DNA from: REEB506 sp040381035
Lineage (GTDB): Bacteria; Pseudomonadota; Alphaproteobacteria; Caulobacterales; Aquidulcibacteraceae
Direction: 5' to 3'
Assembly (NCBI GenBank): GCA_040381035.1
Contig: JBEIHY010000011.1
Coordinates: forward strand, 1-64,000
Length of the DNA: 64,000 nt
Below are positions 57,269-64,000 of the stretch, piece by piece; within the stretch, counting starts at the first letter, position 1, and each line of letters opens with the position of its first letter. The position numbers and the translations under genes were made by a program. The notes below the pieces were generated by a model that saw nothing but the letters and a program-made list of their open reading frames with translations, searched no databases and was not told the DNA's origin.

Positions 57269-58993
57269 GTGCCGTTTCGCTCCCCTGTATTGACACTCGT
57301 TTTCGCATTCGTGCTGGCGTTTGCGCCCCATGTTCGGGCGGCTTCGCCCGAGCCGGTCGCGGCCCAATATGGTATGGTGGTCTCGGCCCATCGGCTTTCC
57401 TCGCAGGTCGGCGTCGATGTGCTCAAGGGCGGCGGCACGGCCGTCGACGCGGCGGTCGCAGTGGGTTATGCGCTGGCCGTGACCTTCCCGGCCGCCGGAA
57501 ATCTCGGCGGCGGCGGTTTCATGCTGATCCGCAGCAAAGACGGCGCGGCCACCTTCATCGACTTCCGCGAAGTCGCGCCGGGCGCGGCCACGCGCGACAT
57601 GTTCCTGGACGCCCAAGGCAATGTCGTTCCCGGCCGCAGCATGCGCGGCTATCTTGCCGCCGGCGTACCGGGCACGGTCGCCGGGCTGGAGCTGGCGCGC
57701 GAAAAATACGGCACGCGCAGCCGCGCGGCCCTGATGGCGCCGGCTATTGCCCTTGCCCGCAAAGGCTTCACGCTCGATCAGGGCGACGCCGATCTGCTTG
57801 CCGAGGCCGCCGGTGATTTCTCCAAGGACGCTGCGAGTGCAAAGATCTTTCTCAATCGCGGGCGGCCCTTCGCGCCCGGCGAACGCCTCGTGCAAACCGA
57901 CCTTGCCAACAGCCTCAGCCTGATTTCCCGCTCCGGCGCCAAAGCCTTTTATGACGGCCCCATCGCGGAGCGCGTCGTCGCCGCCAGCCGCGCCAATGGC
58001 GGCATCTTCACCCGCGCCGACTTCGCCGGCTATCGCGCCCGCGAATTGGCGCCGATCGCCTGCGATTATCGCGGCTATCGCATTCTGTCGGCCCCGCCGC
58101 CCAGCTCCGGCGGGATCGTGATCTGCCAGACGCTGAACATTCTGGAAGCCTATCCGATGGGCGAGCTTGGCTTTCACTCCGCTGATGGCGCGCATTACAC
58201 CTATGAAGCGTGGCGACGCGCCTACCGCGATCGCAATCTCAATCTCGGCGATCCGAGCTTCGTCAAAATCGACACGCAGCGCTTTATCGACAAGGCCTAC
58301 GCCGCCACCTTGCGCGCCGGCATCGCCAAAGATCGCGCCACATTATCGAGTTCGTTGGGCGGGCCCGCGCCCGTCAAAGAGGGTCGCAACACGACGCATT
58401 ATTCGATCGTCGACGCCGCCGGCAATGCAGTGGCCGTCACTTACACGCTCAACGAATCCTTCGGCGCGCGGATCACCGCGCCCGGCACAGGCTTTCTGCT
58501 CAACAATGAGATGGACGATTTTTCCGCCAAGCCCGGGGCGTCCAATCTCTATGGCCTTGTGGAAGGCGCAACCAATGCGGTGGCCCCCGGCAAGCGCCCG
58601 CTCAGCTCGATGACGCCAACGATTGTCACGCGCAATAATGAACTCGCCATGGTGCTCGGCACGCCCGGCGGCAGCCGCATCCCCACCGCCGTGGCGCAAG
58701 TGCTGATGAATGTGATCGACTATCGCATGACCATCCAAGAAGCCGTCGACGCCCCGCGGCTGCATCATCAATGGCTGCCCGATGTGGCCGGCTATGAGCG
58801 CTTTGCTTTGAGCGCCGATACGCGCCGTAGTCTGGAAGCGCGCGGCCACAAGTTGGAAGAGATCCCCTACGGCAATCACATGGCGGCGATCCTGGTCGGC
58901 GCGCCCAGCCTGGATCGCAAGCCCGTCGGCGCCAATCGCCTGTATGGCGCGATTGATCCGCGTTTGAATGTCGGCGCGGCCTTGGGCTATTGA
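57269..58993 (+). CDS. ggt: gamma-glutamyltransferase
   Basis: A 574-residue exported N-terminal nucleophile hydrolase that cleaves gamma-glutamyl bonds, for example in glutathione. GTG start with AAGGATCT upstream; signal peptide ends around HVRAA. The proenzyme cleaves itself before the nucleophile Thr375 in NTTHYSIVDAAGNAVAVTYTLNESFGARITAPGTGFLLNNEMDDFS, all matching the GGT family, and later PLSSMTPTIV and GTPGGSRI. In the periplasm it could feed Glu and Cys-Gly to the cell. The downstream GNAT start is close to or overlaps the stop, so the two may be cotranscribed. Confidence 0.96.
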   Translation: MPFRSPVLTLVFAFVLAFAPHVRAASPEPVAAQYGMVVSAHRLSSQVGVDVLKGGGTAVDAAVAVGYALAVTFPAAGNLGGGGFMLIRSKDGAATFIDFREVAPGAATRDMFLDAQGNVVPGRSMRGYLAAGVPGTVAGLELAREKYGTRSRAALMAPAIALARKGFTLDQGDADLLAEAAGDFSKDAASAKIFLNRGRPFAPGERLVQTDLANSLSLISRSGAKAFYDGPIAERVVAASRANGGIFTRADFAGYRARELAPIACDYRGYRILSAPPPSSGGIVICQTLNILEAYPMGELGFHSADGAHYTYEAWRRAYRDRNLNLGDPSFVKIDTQRFIDKAYAATLRAGIAKDRATLSSSLGGPAPVKEGRNTTHYSIVDAAGNAVAVTYTLNESFGARITAPGTGFLLNNEMDDFSAKPGASNLYGLVEGATNAVAPGKRPLSSMTPTIVTRNNELAMVLGTPGGSRIPTAVAQVLMNVIDYRMTIQEAVDAPRLHHQWLPDVAGYERFALSADTRRSLEARGHKLEEIPYGNHMAAILVGAPSLDRKPVGANRLYGAIDPRLNVGAALGY

Positions 58994-59001
58994 GCCGCGT
59001 T

Positions 59002-59550
59002 ATGGCCGCTTCGCCCTTCACCCACCGCCTCGCCCAGCTTTCCGATATGGACCGCATGCGCGCGCTGATGACCCGCTCAATTGAGAGCCTGCAGGGCGAT
59101 TTCCTCACCCCAGCGCAGATCGCCGCCAGCCACGGCGTGATGGGTATCGACACCCAATTGGTGCGCGACCAGACCTATTTCATCATCGAAGACGGCGCGG
59201 CCATTGCCGGGTGCGGCGGCTGGTCTTTCCGCGCCACGCTCTATGGCGGCGATGACAGCGTCGTTGCGCGCGAGCCCACGCCCCTTGATCCCGCCACCGA
59301 CGCCGCGCGCATTCGCGCCATGTACACCGATCCCGCCTTTGCCCGCCGCGGCGTCGGTCGATTGCTCATGGATCTGTGTGAGTCCGACGCCCGGCGCGCA
59401 GGCTTTTCGCGCGTCGAATTGATGGCCACATTGTCAGGCGCACCGCTTTATCGGGTCTGCGGCTATGAACCGATCGAGGAAGTCTTGTCGAAGCCCATCG
59501 ATGGCGTCTGCGTTCCCTTGATCCGGATGGGCAAAACGCTCACCCCATAA
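59002..59550 (+). CDS. GNAT-family N-acetyltransferase
   Basis: A 182-residue acetyltransferase. ATG at 59002 is preferred; an in-frame TTG at 58990 overlaps the ggt stop as TTGA. The acetyl-CoA motif is IRAMYTDPAFARRGVGRLLMDLCESDARRAGFSRVELMATLSGAPLYRVCGYEPIEEV, with R/QxxGxG/A as RRGVGR. The acceptor is unknown. It lies directly after ggt on the same strand. Confidence 0.88.
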   Translation: MAASPFTHRLAQLSDMDRMRALMTRSIESLQGDFLTPAQIAASHGVMGIDTQLVRDQTYFIIEDGAAIAGCGGWSFRATLYGGDDSVVAREPTPLDPATDAARIRAMYTDPAFARRGVGRLLMDLCESDARRAGFSRVELMATLSGAPLYRVCGYEPIEEVLSKPIDGVCVPLIRMGKTLTP

Positions 59551-59591
59551 GCGCTGGCCCACGGCTGCGCCTGGGTTGCTTGAGGCGAAAG

Positions 59592-60688
59592 ATGCAAGAT
59601 CTGCCCACCGCGCCGCCGCAAAACGGCCTCGGCGAAGAGGCCGTCTTTGCGCTGTTTGAATCCGCGATCCGATCGCGCTCCGCCGATCTCGGCGCCCGCG
59701 ACGCCTTTGCGCAAATGGACCCGCCGACCCTGCCGATTGCCACGCGCCTCGCTGGCTTCAACGCGCACTTTAATCAAAACATGCTCCATCGCGAGCTGAG
59801 CCCCTTTGCCACCGAAGTGGAAAACCGGCTCATCGCGTGGCTTGCGCCGGCCTTTGGCATGACCTGAGGGCACCTGTGCGCAGGCTCCACGCTGGCCAAT
59901 CTCACCGCCTTGTGGCGGGCGCGCGAGGCTGGCGCGCGCGCGATTATCGCTTCGGCTGACGCACACATCTCGGTCCCGAAGGCAGCGCATATTCTCGGCA
60001 TGGCTTATCGTTCTGTGCCGGTCAATTCCCACGGACGGCTTGATCGCACACAGCTGGGCGACATCGCCGACGCCGCCGACGTCCTCACCGCCGGCGCCAC
60101 CGGCCGCGGCGTCATCGATGCGCTGGACCCGCTCATGTGTCTTTGGACACATGTCGACGCCGCCTGGGCCGGCCCCTTGCGCTTCACCCGCTTCAACGCC
60201 CGCCTTGACGGCATCGACCATGCCGACAGCGTCGCGATCTCAGCCCACACATGGCTGTATCAACCCAAGGACAGTGCCCTCGTCCTGTTCAAATCGCCCG
60301 ATGCGCAGGCCGCAATCAGCTTTGGCGGGGCCTATCTTGCTGCACCCAATATCGGCGTGCAAGGATCGCGCAGCGCCGCCGCGATCCCGCTGATGGCCTC
60401 GCGCTCGGCCGCAAAGGCCCGGCGGCCTTGATTGAGAAGAACATGGCGGATGCTGAGGCGCTGGCGGCGCGCCTGCGGGCTGAGCCGCGCACCGAACTCA
60501 AACAAGAGCCCGAGACCGCCGTGGTGAATTGGCGGCCCATGGCCGGCCAAACGGATGCGGTTCTGGCCAAGCTCACCGGCTTTGCCTCGCGAACGATGAT
60601 CGACCAGACGCTCTGGGCCCGCCAGGTCGCGGCCGACCCCCATGCCGATATCGACAGCATCTGGGCTCGCCTGGAAGCGGCCCTCTGA
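59592..60688 (+). pseudogene. PLP-dependent decarboxylase pseudogene
   Basis: The 366-codon span reads as one group II decarboxylase-type protein with several defects. An in-frame TGA stands at 59865-59867, between PAFGMT and GHLCAGSTLANLTALWRAREAG. The PLP-binding Lys of the SAHKW motif is a Thr codon (ACA, 60249-60251): SAHTWLYQPKDSALVLF. The segment DALDPLMCLWTHVDAAW looks rearranged. A frameshift near 60400 moves LGRKGPAALIEKNMADAEALAARL into another frame, ending at 60688. It would have bound PLP and acted on an amino acid. The absence of the Lys makes function unlikely even if the stop and frameshift were sequencing errors. Confidence 0.85.
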
Positions 60689-60850
60689 AACGGCGTTTGC
60701 GGCAATCGCGTTTCTCGCCAACAAGGAGCGCTTGCAGCAGCGCGCCGTCATTTGGCGACGGATAGGCTTGCGACATCGCCGCCAAGGCGCCAATGAACCG
60801 CCCCATGGCGGTTTGGGGAACAACGCTCAGCGCGCGCATAGGGAAGCTCG

Positions 60851-61912
60851 ATGTCAAAACGCAAAGTTGCCTTAATCACCGGCGTCACCGGCCAAGACGG
60901 GGCCTACCTCGCTGATCTCCTTTTGGAGAAAGGCTATGTTGTCCACGGCGTCAAACGCCGGTCATCCTCGTTCAATACTGGCCGGATTGAGCACATTTAT
61001 GAAGACCCGCAGAGTCCCGATCCGCGCTTCATCCTGCACTATGGCGACCTGACCGACAGCACAAATCTGATCCGCATCGTGCAGGAGGTCCAGCCTGACG
61101 AAATCTATAATTTGGCGGCGCAAAGCCATGTTCAAGTCAGCTTTGAAACACCAGAATACACCGCCAATTCCGATGGGATCGGCGTTCTGCGACTGCTTGA
61201 AGCGATCCGCATCCTGGGTCTGACCAAAACCACCCGCTTCTACCAAGCCTCCACATCCGAGCTTTACGGCCTGGTGCAACAGGTTCCTCAAAGCGAGACG
61301 ACGCCGTTCTATCCGCGCAGCCCCTATGCCGCGGCGAAATTGTATGCCTATTGGATCGTCGTCAATTATCGCGAGGCCTATGGCTTGCACGCCAGCAATG
61401 GGATCTTGTTCAATCACGAAAGCCCATTGCGGGGTGAAACCTTTGTGACGCGCAAGATCACGCGCGCGGTCGCCGGCATCAAACATGGGAAGCAAGAGCG
61501 GCTCTATCTCGGCAATCTCGACGCCAAGCGCGATTGGGGCCATGCCAAAGAATATGTTCGCGGCATGTGGATGATGCTTCAGCAAGACCAGCCTGACGAC
61601 TATGTCCTTGCCACCGGCGAAACAACAACGGTGCGCGACTTTGTCAGCTATGCGTTTGAACAGATCGGCGTGACTTTGGATTGGTCTGGAACCGGCATTG
61701 CCGAACGCGGAATTTGCCACCGGACCGGCCGCGTGCTCGTTGAAGTCGATCCGCGCTACTTCCGCCCGACCGAAGTCGATCTGCTGATCGGCGATCCAAG
61801 CAAGGCGAAAGCCAAGCTTGGCTGGACGCATGATACCGGATGGCGCGACCTCTGTTCGGAAATGGTGGCGGCTGATATCGCTGCGTTTGGCGCAGGTCGC
61901 GCAAACGGCTGA
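60851..61912 (+). CDS. gmd: GDP-mannose 4,6-dehydratase
   Basis: A 353-residue extended SDR converting GDP-mannose to GDP-4-keto-6-deoxymannose for fucose or rhamnose-type surface sugars. N-terminal NADP motif VALITGVTGQDGAYLADLLLEKGYVVHGVKRRSSSFNTGRIEHIYED; catalytic Ser/Thr-Glu and Tyr-Lys in QASTSELYG and PRSPYAAAKLYAYWIVVNYREAYG; then ILFNHESPLRGETFVTRKITRAVAGI, all diagnostic of Gmd. No fcl or other sugar gene is next to it in the window. Ribosome-binding site GGAAG. Confidence 0.97.
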   Translation: MSKRKVALITGVTGQDGAYLADLLLEKGYVVHGVKRRSSSFNTGRIEHIYEDPQSPDPRFILHYGDLTDSTNLIRIVQEVQPDEIYNLAAQSHVQVSFETPEYTANSDGIGVLRLLEAIRILGLTKTTRFYQASTSELYGLVQQVPQSETTPFYPRSPYAAAKLYAYWIVVNYREAYGLHASNGILFNHESPLRGETFVTRKITRAVAGIKHGKQERLYLGNLDAKRDWGHAKEYVRGMWMMLQQDQPDDYVLATGETTTVRDFVSYAFEQIGVTLDWSGTGIAERGICHRTGRVLVEVDPRYFRPTEVDLLIGDPSKAKAKLGWTHDTGWRDLCSEMVAADIAAFGAGRANG

Positions 61913-62065
61913 CGCTCACCGCGCCGAGCGCGTCGCGCAACACTGTTGCCTGGCGTGCAAGATTGATCCCTTCATTGAGGTGATCGGCGTCGCTGGGTGA
62001 GCCCTCATCCTTGTGGCCTGCCGCCCCATTCCGGTGGACGCGATGCGGCAAGGAGCCAGCGCACT

Positions 62066-62822
62066 TTACGGTCCGGCGAGCCTTGCTGCAGCAGCCAATT
62101 GTTCGATGGTCCTCCACGCATTCGGCGGAATCTCGTGTCCGCCGTCAAACGGATGGAACACGACGGTTAGGCCAGACCGACGCAAGGCCGGCACGATTGT
62201 CGCACGCGTGACTTCGAAGGGAAGCGCGCGGTCGTTGCGCCACGCATGACGATGGTCGGGCGCTGCAGCGCCGGCCGGGCCGCCACAACCGCAAGTCCCG
62301 GAGCCACCGCCACGACAACCGAAAAAGGTTGGGATGCCGCCGTCCCCAGAGCCAAGGCAAACGTGGCCCCGTCTGAAAATCCGAGCAAGCTTATCCGCGC
62401 ATCGTCGGTCTTCACGATAGCGTCAAGATCCGTGCAGGCGGAAACGACCCGCGCGGCGTCTTTTGACCAGCCGTAGCGAAAAGCCTCGTCCAGGTTTGTT
62501 GCGCCCGAAAAAGCTTTCATCTCAACCTGGGCAACGATGTCCCATGTCGGCCCGGCGGATTTCGGCGCCAGCAGAACCATGCCCGTCCGATCCGCGTCGC
62601 TTTAAATTGGGCGATCATCTGATCCGGCTGCTGGCCGGCGCCATGCAACACAACGAGCAAAGCGGGTCGCGCCGTGTGCACAGCGCAGGGCAGGATATGG
62701 GCAACCGCCTGATCGGCGAGCCGCATGTCCGCGACGCCGTGATCGGCGCAAGCGCTGCCCGGCGGCGCCAGGAGCGCCAGCCCCGCAACAACGCCACCGG
62801 CCAAGAGCATCCAAAGGTTCAT
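62066..62822 (-). pseudogene. secreted alpha/beta hydrolase pseudogene in three frames
   Basis: Three minus-strand segments in three frames form one protein of about 250 residues. First, from ATG at 62822: MNLWMLLAGGVVAGL signal peptide and ALLVVLHGAGQQPDQMIAQF. Second, from about 62580: MVLLAPKSAGPTWDIV, then ISLLGFSDGATFALALG with the GxSxG nucleophile. Third, ending at TAA 62066: VVFHPFDGGHEIPPNAW with the catalytic His. The order fits a dienelactone/phospholipase-like hydrolase, but two frameshifts break it. Either a dead gene or assembly indels. Confidence 0.8.
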
Positions 62823-63034
62823 ATCCGCCTCCTGTGCTCGGCGCCGCCAGTTTACATTCTGACTGTCATTTTCCGCACTGTTCAATCGCCGTTCCTGCGT
62901 CCATCGCTACCCATCGTCTCGGTGATGTTGCGGGCGTGTCGATCGGGTCACGCCCGCCCGAGTGGTGGAAACTGGGGCGGCTGGCGGCGGAACCAAGTAG
63001 CCATCCCCAAAGGGCACAATTCATCTGATGGTAT

Positions 63035-64000
63035 TCATGAGGGCTCCTGATCAATCCAACGGACCCCGAACCGTGCGCCGAGACTGTTCATAGGATAGGT
63101 GTCGAGCGTGACAGGTTCGGGCACACGCGGGGCGCCTGCGCAGGCGACTTCGGGATTGTTGGCGTTCGACACCCAAGACCAACCAAGCCCGGCCAGAAAT
63201 ACCCCGCCGCCATTGCGCACAAAACGTTCAACGGCATCGGCTTCTGCAGGCAATATTGGCGTCCAGGCATTGCCGATGATCAAAACGCCGGCGTCGGCCA
63301 GGACGTGATCGTCAATGCGGCCCGGTGCGTCCCGCACCTGATACCCCCATCCCTCAAGGAGCCCCGGCAGTCGCCAGTCCTTTGTGCCCAAGACCATGAA
63401 CTCGCAATGACCGGAGGCGATTACGACATTAGCGTTACCATCCGCCCCTCTCAGCCAGCCAATAGCGCGCCGGAGGAAGGCAGCGCCGTTCTTGATGCGC
63501 GCGGCGTCGAGGAGGCCGTCATGCGCAACGGCGAATATCTGCCCACGCCCGAATTCACGCCCGACAATGAAATCCTTGCCGTTGCGCTGCATCAACGATG
63601 TCCAGGTTTGCGACGGCTCGCCGACCAGGGCGCCCGGCAGCAGATCACTGGTCAAGACGTCATCCAATGCGCTTTCGCCAAGCATCGCGAGATACTCGGT
63701 CTGCAACGCCGTTCGCGCGGACTCAGCGATCTGCTTTTCTTCTTGCGCAACATGCCCGAACCAGAACGCTGCGCCGGCAAGGAACGCAAACACGGCAGAG
63801 ATCGCGGACAAGGCCAAGATCGTCTGCTGCTGGCGGCGTTCCGCCCGGCGCCGGTCGCGCTGCCAGAGATCATCGAAGTCCACATCCAAAAGACCGGCGG
63901 CCAATCGCGCGCAAACGCGCTCTTTGGAATCCATCCGAACATCAATGCCGACAGGCTCGATCGGCATTGCGCCGTCTTCAGCATAACCGCGCCGGAGCGC
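63035..64000 (-). CDS. C-terminal part of a membrane protein, possibly TIR-type, with GATase-like domain (truncated by window end)
   Basis: The reading frame is open to the right edge, so the start lies outside; an internal ATG at 63967 could be used but is not needed. The first visible residues (PVGIDVRMDSKERVCARLAAGLLDVDFDDLWQRDRRRAERRQQQ) resemble the linker after bacterial TIR domains (AKxxLxAGLLGVxFDDLxQRxxRRRRR). A membrane helix follows (TILALSAISAVFAFLAGAAFWFG), then a ~220-residue Rossmann-like domain with IFAVAHDGLLD, DAGVLIIGNAWTPI and AVERFVRNGGGVFLAGLGWSWV...YPMNSLGARFGVRW, which resembles the glutamine-amidotransferase-like domain of TCAF/M60-associated proteins. The TIR part is unseen and is inference. 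Confidence 0.5.
   Translation of the reverse strand, partial: ALRRGYAEDGAMPIEPVGIDVRMDSKERVCARLAAGLLDVDFDDLWQRDRRRAERRQQQTILALSAISAVFAFLAGAAFWFGHVAQEEKQIAESARTALQTEYLAMLGESALDDVLTSDLLPGALVGEPSQTWTSLMQRNGKDFIVGREFGRGQIFAVAHDGLLDAARIKNGAAFLRRAIGWLRGADGNANVVIASGHCEFMVLGTKDWRLPGLLEGWGYQVRDAPGRIDDHVLADAGVLIIGNAWTPILPAEADAVERFVRNGGGVFLAGLGWSWVSNANNPEVACAGAPRVPEPVTLDTYPMNSLGARFGVRWIDQEPS

Noticed and set aside
59865..59867. Selenocysteine at the TGA of the PLP gene
   Set aside because: The position is not catalytic in the family, and there are a frameshift and a missing Lys as well. Decay is simpler.

Overview
The window is GC-rich (about 65% by eye), densely coded and almost free of mobile DNA. 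The gene set fits an alphaproteobacterium, most likely of the Caulobacterales/Hyphomonadaceae type: two TonB-dependent receptors, succinylase-type dapD, a Lin/Mla-type MCE transporter, the tolB-pal-cpoB block next to tilS-ftsH, and tandem TipN-like coiled-coil membrane proteins. The lineage is inferred from gene content only. No rRNA, IS element, integrase, prophage or CRISPR array was seen.

Layout. 0-1.4 kb: a broken crotonase, unexplained sequence and an NTF2-like lipoprotein. 1.4-8.4 kb: a nutrient-uptake locus made of a divergent FolD paralogue, a TonB receptor, and an overlapping ATPase-permease-binding protein-FolD operon. 8.4-11.7 kb: a coupled minus-strand operon (SPFH protein, RarD transporter, PPP phosphatase, SDR). 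12-17.5 kb: DUF2332, dapD, an EI24 membrane protein, a nuclease pseudogene, a GT4 glycosyltransferase and a beta-propeller protein. 17.7-24.6 kb: tolB-pal-cpoB-ybjN-like-tilS-ftsH (minus) behind tRNA-Gly. 24.7-31.5 kb: amine oxidase, esterase, gor, rpiA, glmU, gph and a 65-residue protein. 32-36 kb: tRNA-Val and a ferric-iron ABC operon. 36-43 kb: a lipoprotein with a methyltransferase fold, an amino acid permease, a small Cys-rich protein and two coiled-coil paralogues. 43.3-46.8 kb: an MCE lipid-transport operon. 47-52 kb: a DUF4344 metalloprotease lipoprotein and an ABC ATPase with an ABC-permease/M1-peptidase fusion. 52-62 kb: acetyltransferases, two PLP decarboxylases (one dead), a TonB receptor, gamma-glutamyltransferase and gmd. 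62-64 kb: a dead alpha/beta hydrolase and the C-terminal part of a membrane protein that runs off the window and may carry a TIR-type effector domain.

How the genes work together. Much of the window serves the envelope: outer-membrane integrity (Tol-Pal, MCE lipid transport), peptidoglycan and sugar precursors (glmU, dapD, gmd), membrane proteolysis (ftsH), and nutrient or metal import (two TonB receptors, two importers). The most unusual locus couples an importer of the NMT1/THI5/SsuA class to two FolD proteins, one of which has lost the catalytic Lys and Gln. Three genes (nuclease, PLP decarboxylase, alpha/beta hydrolase) can be read only by changing frame, and the crotonase at the left edge is cut short. 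This means either real gene decay or indel errors in the assembly, and read data are needed to decide.
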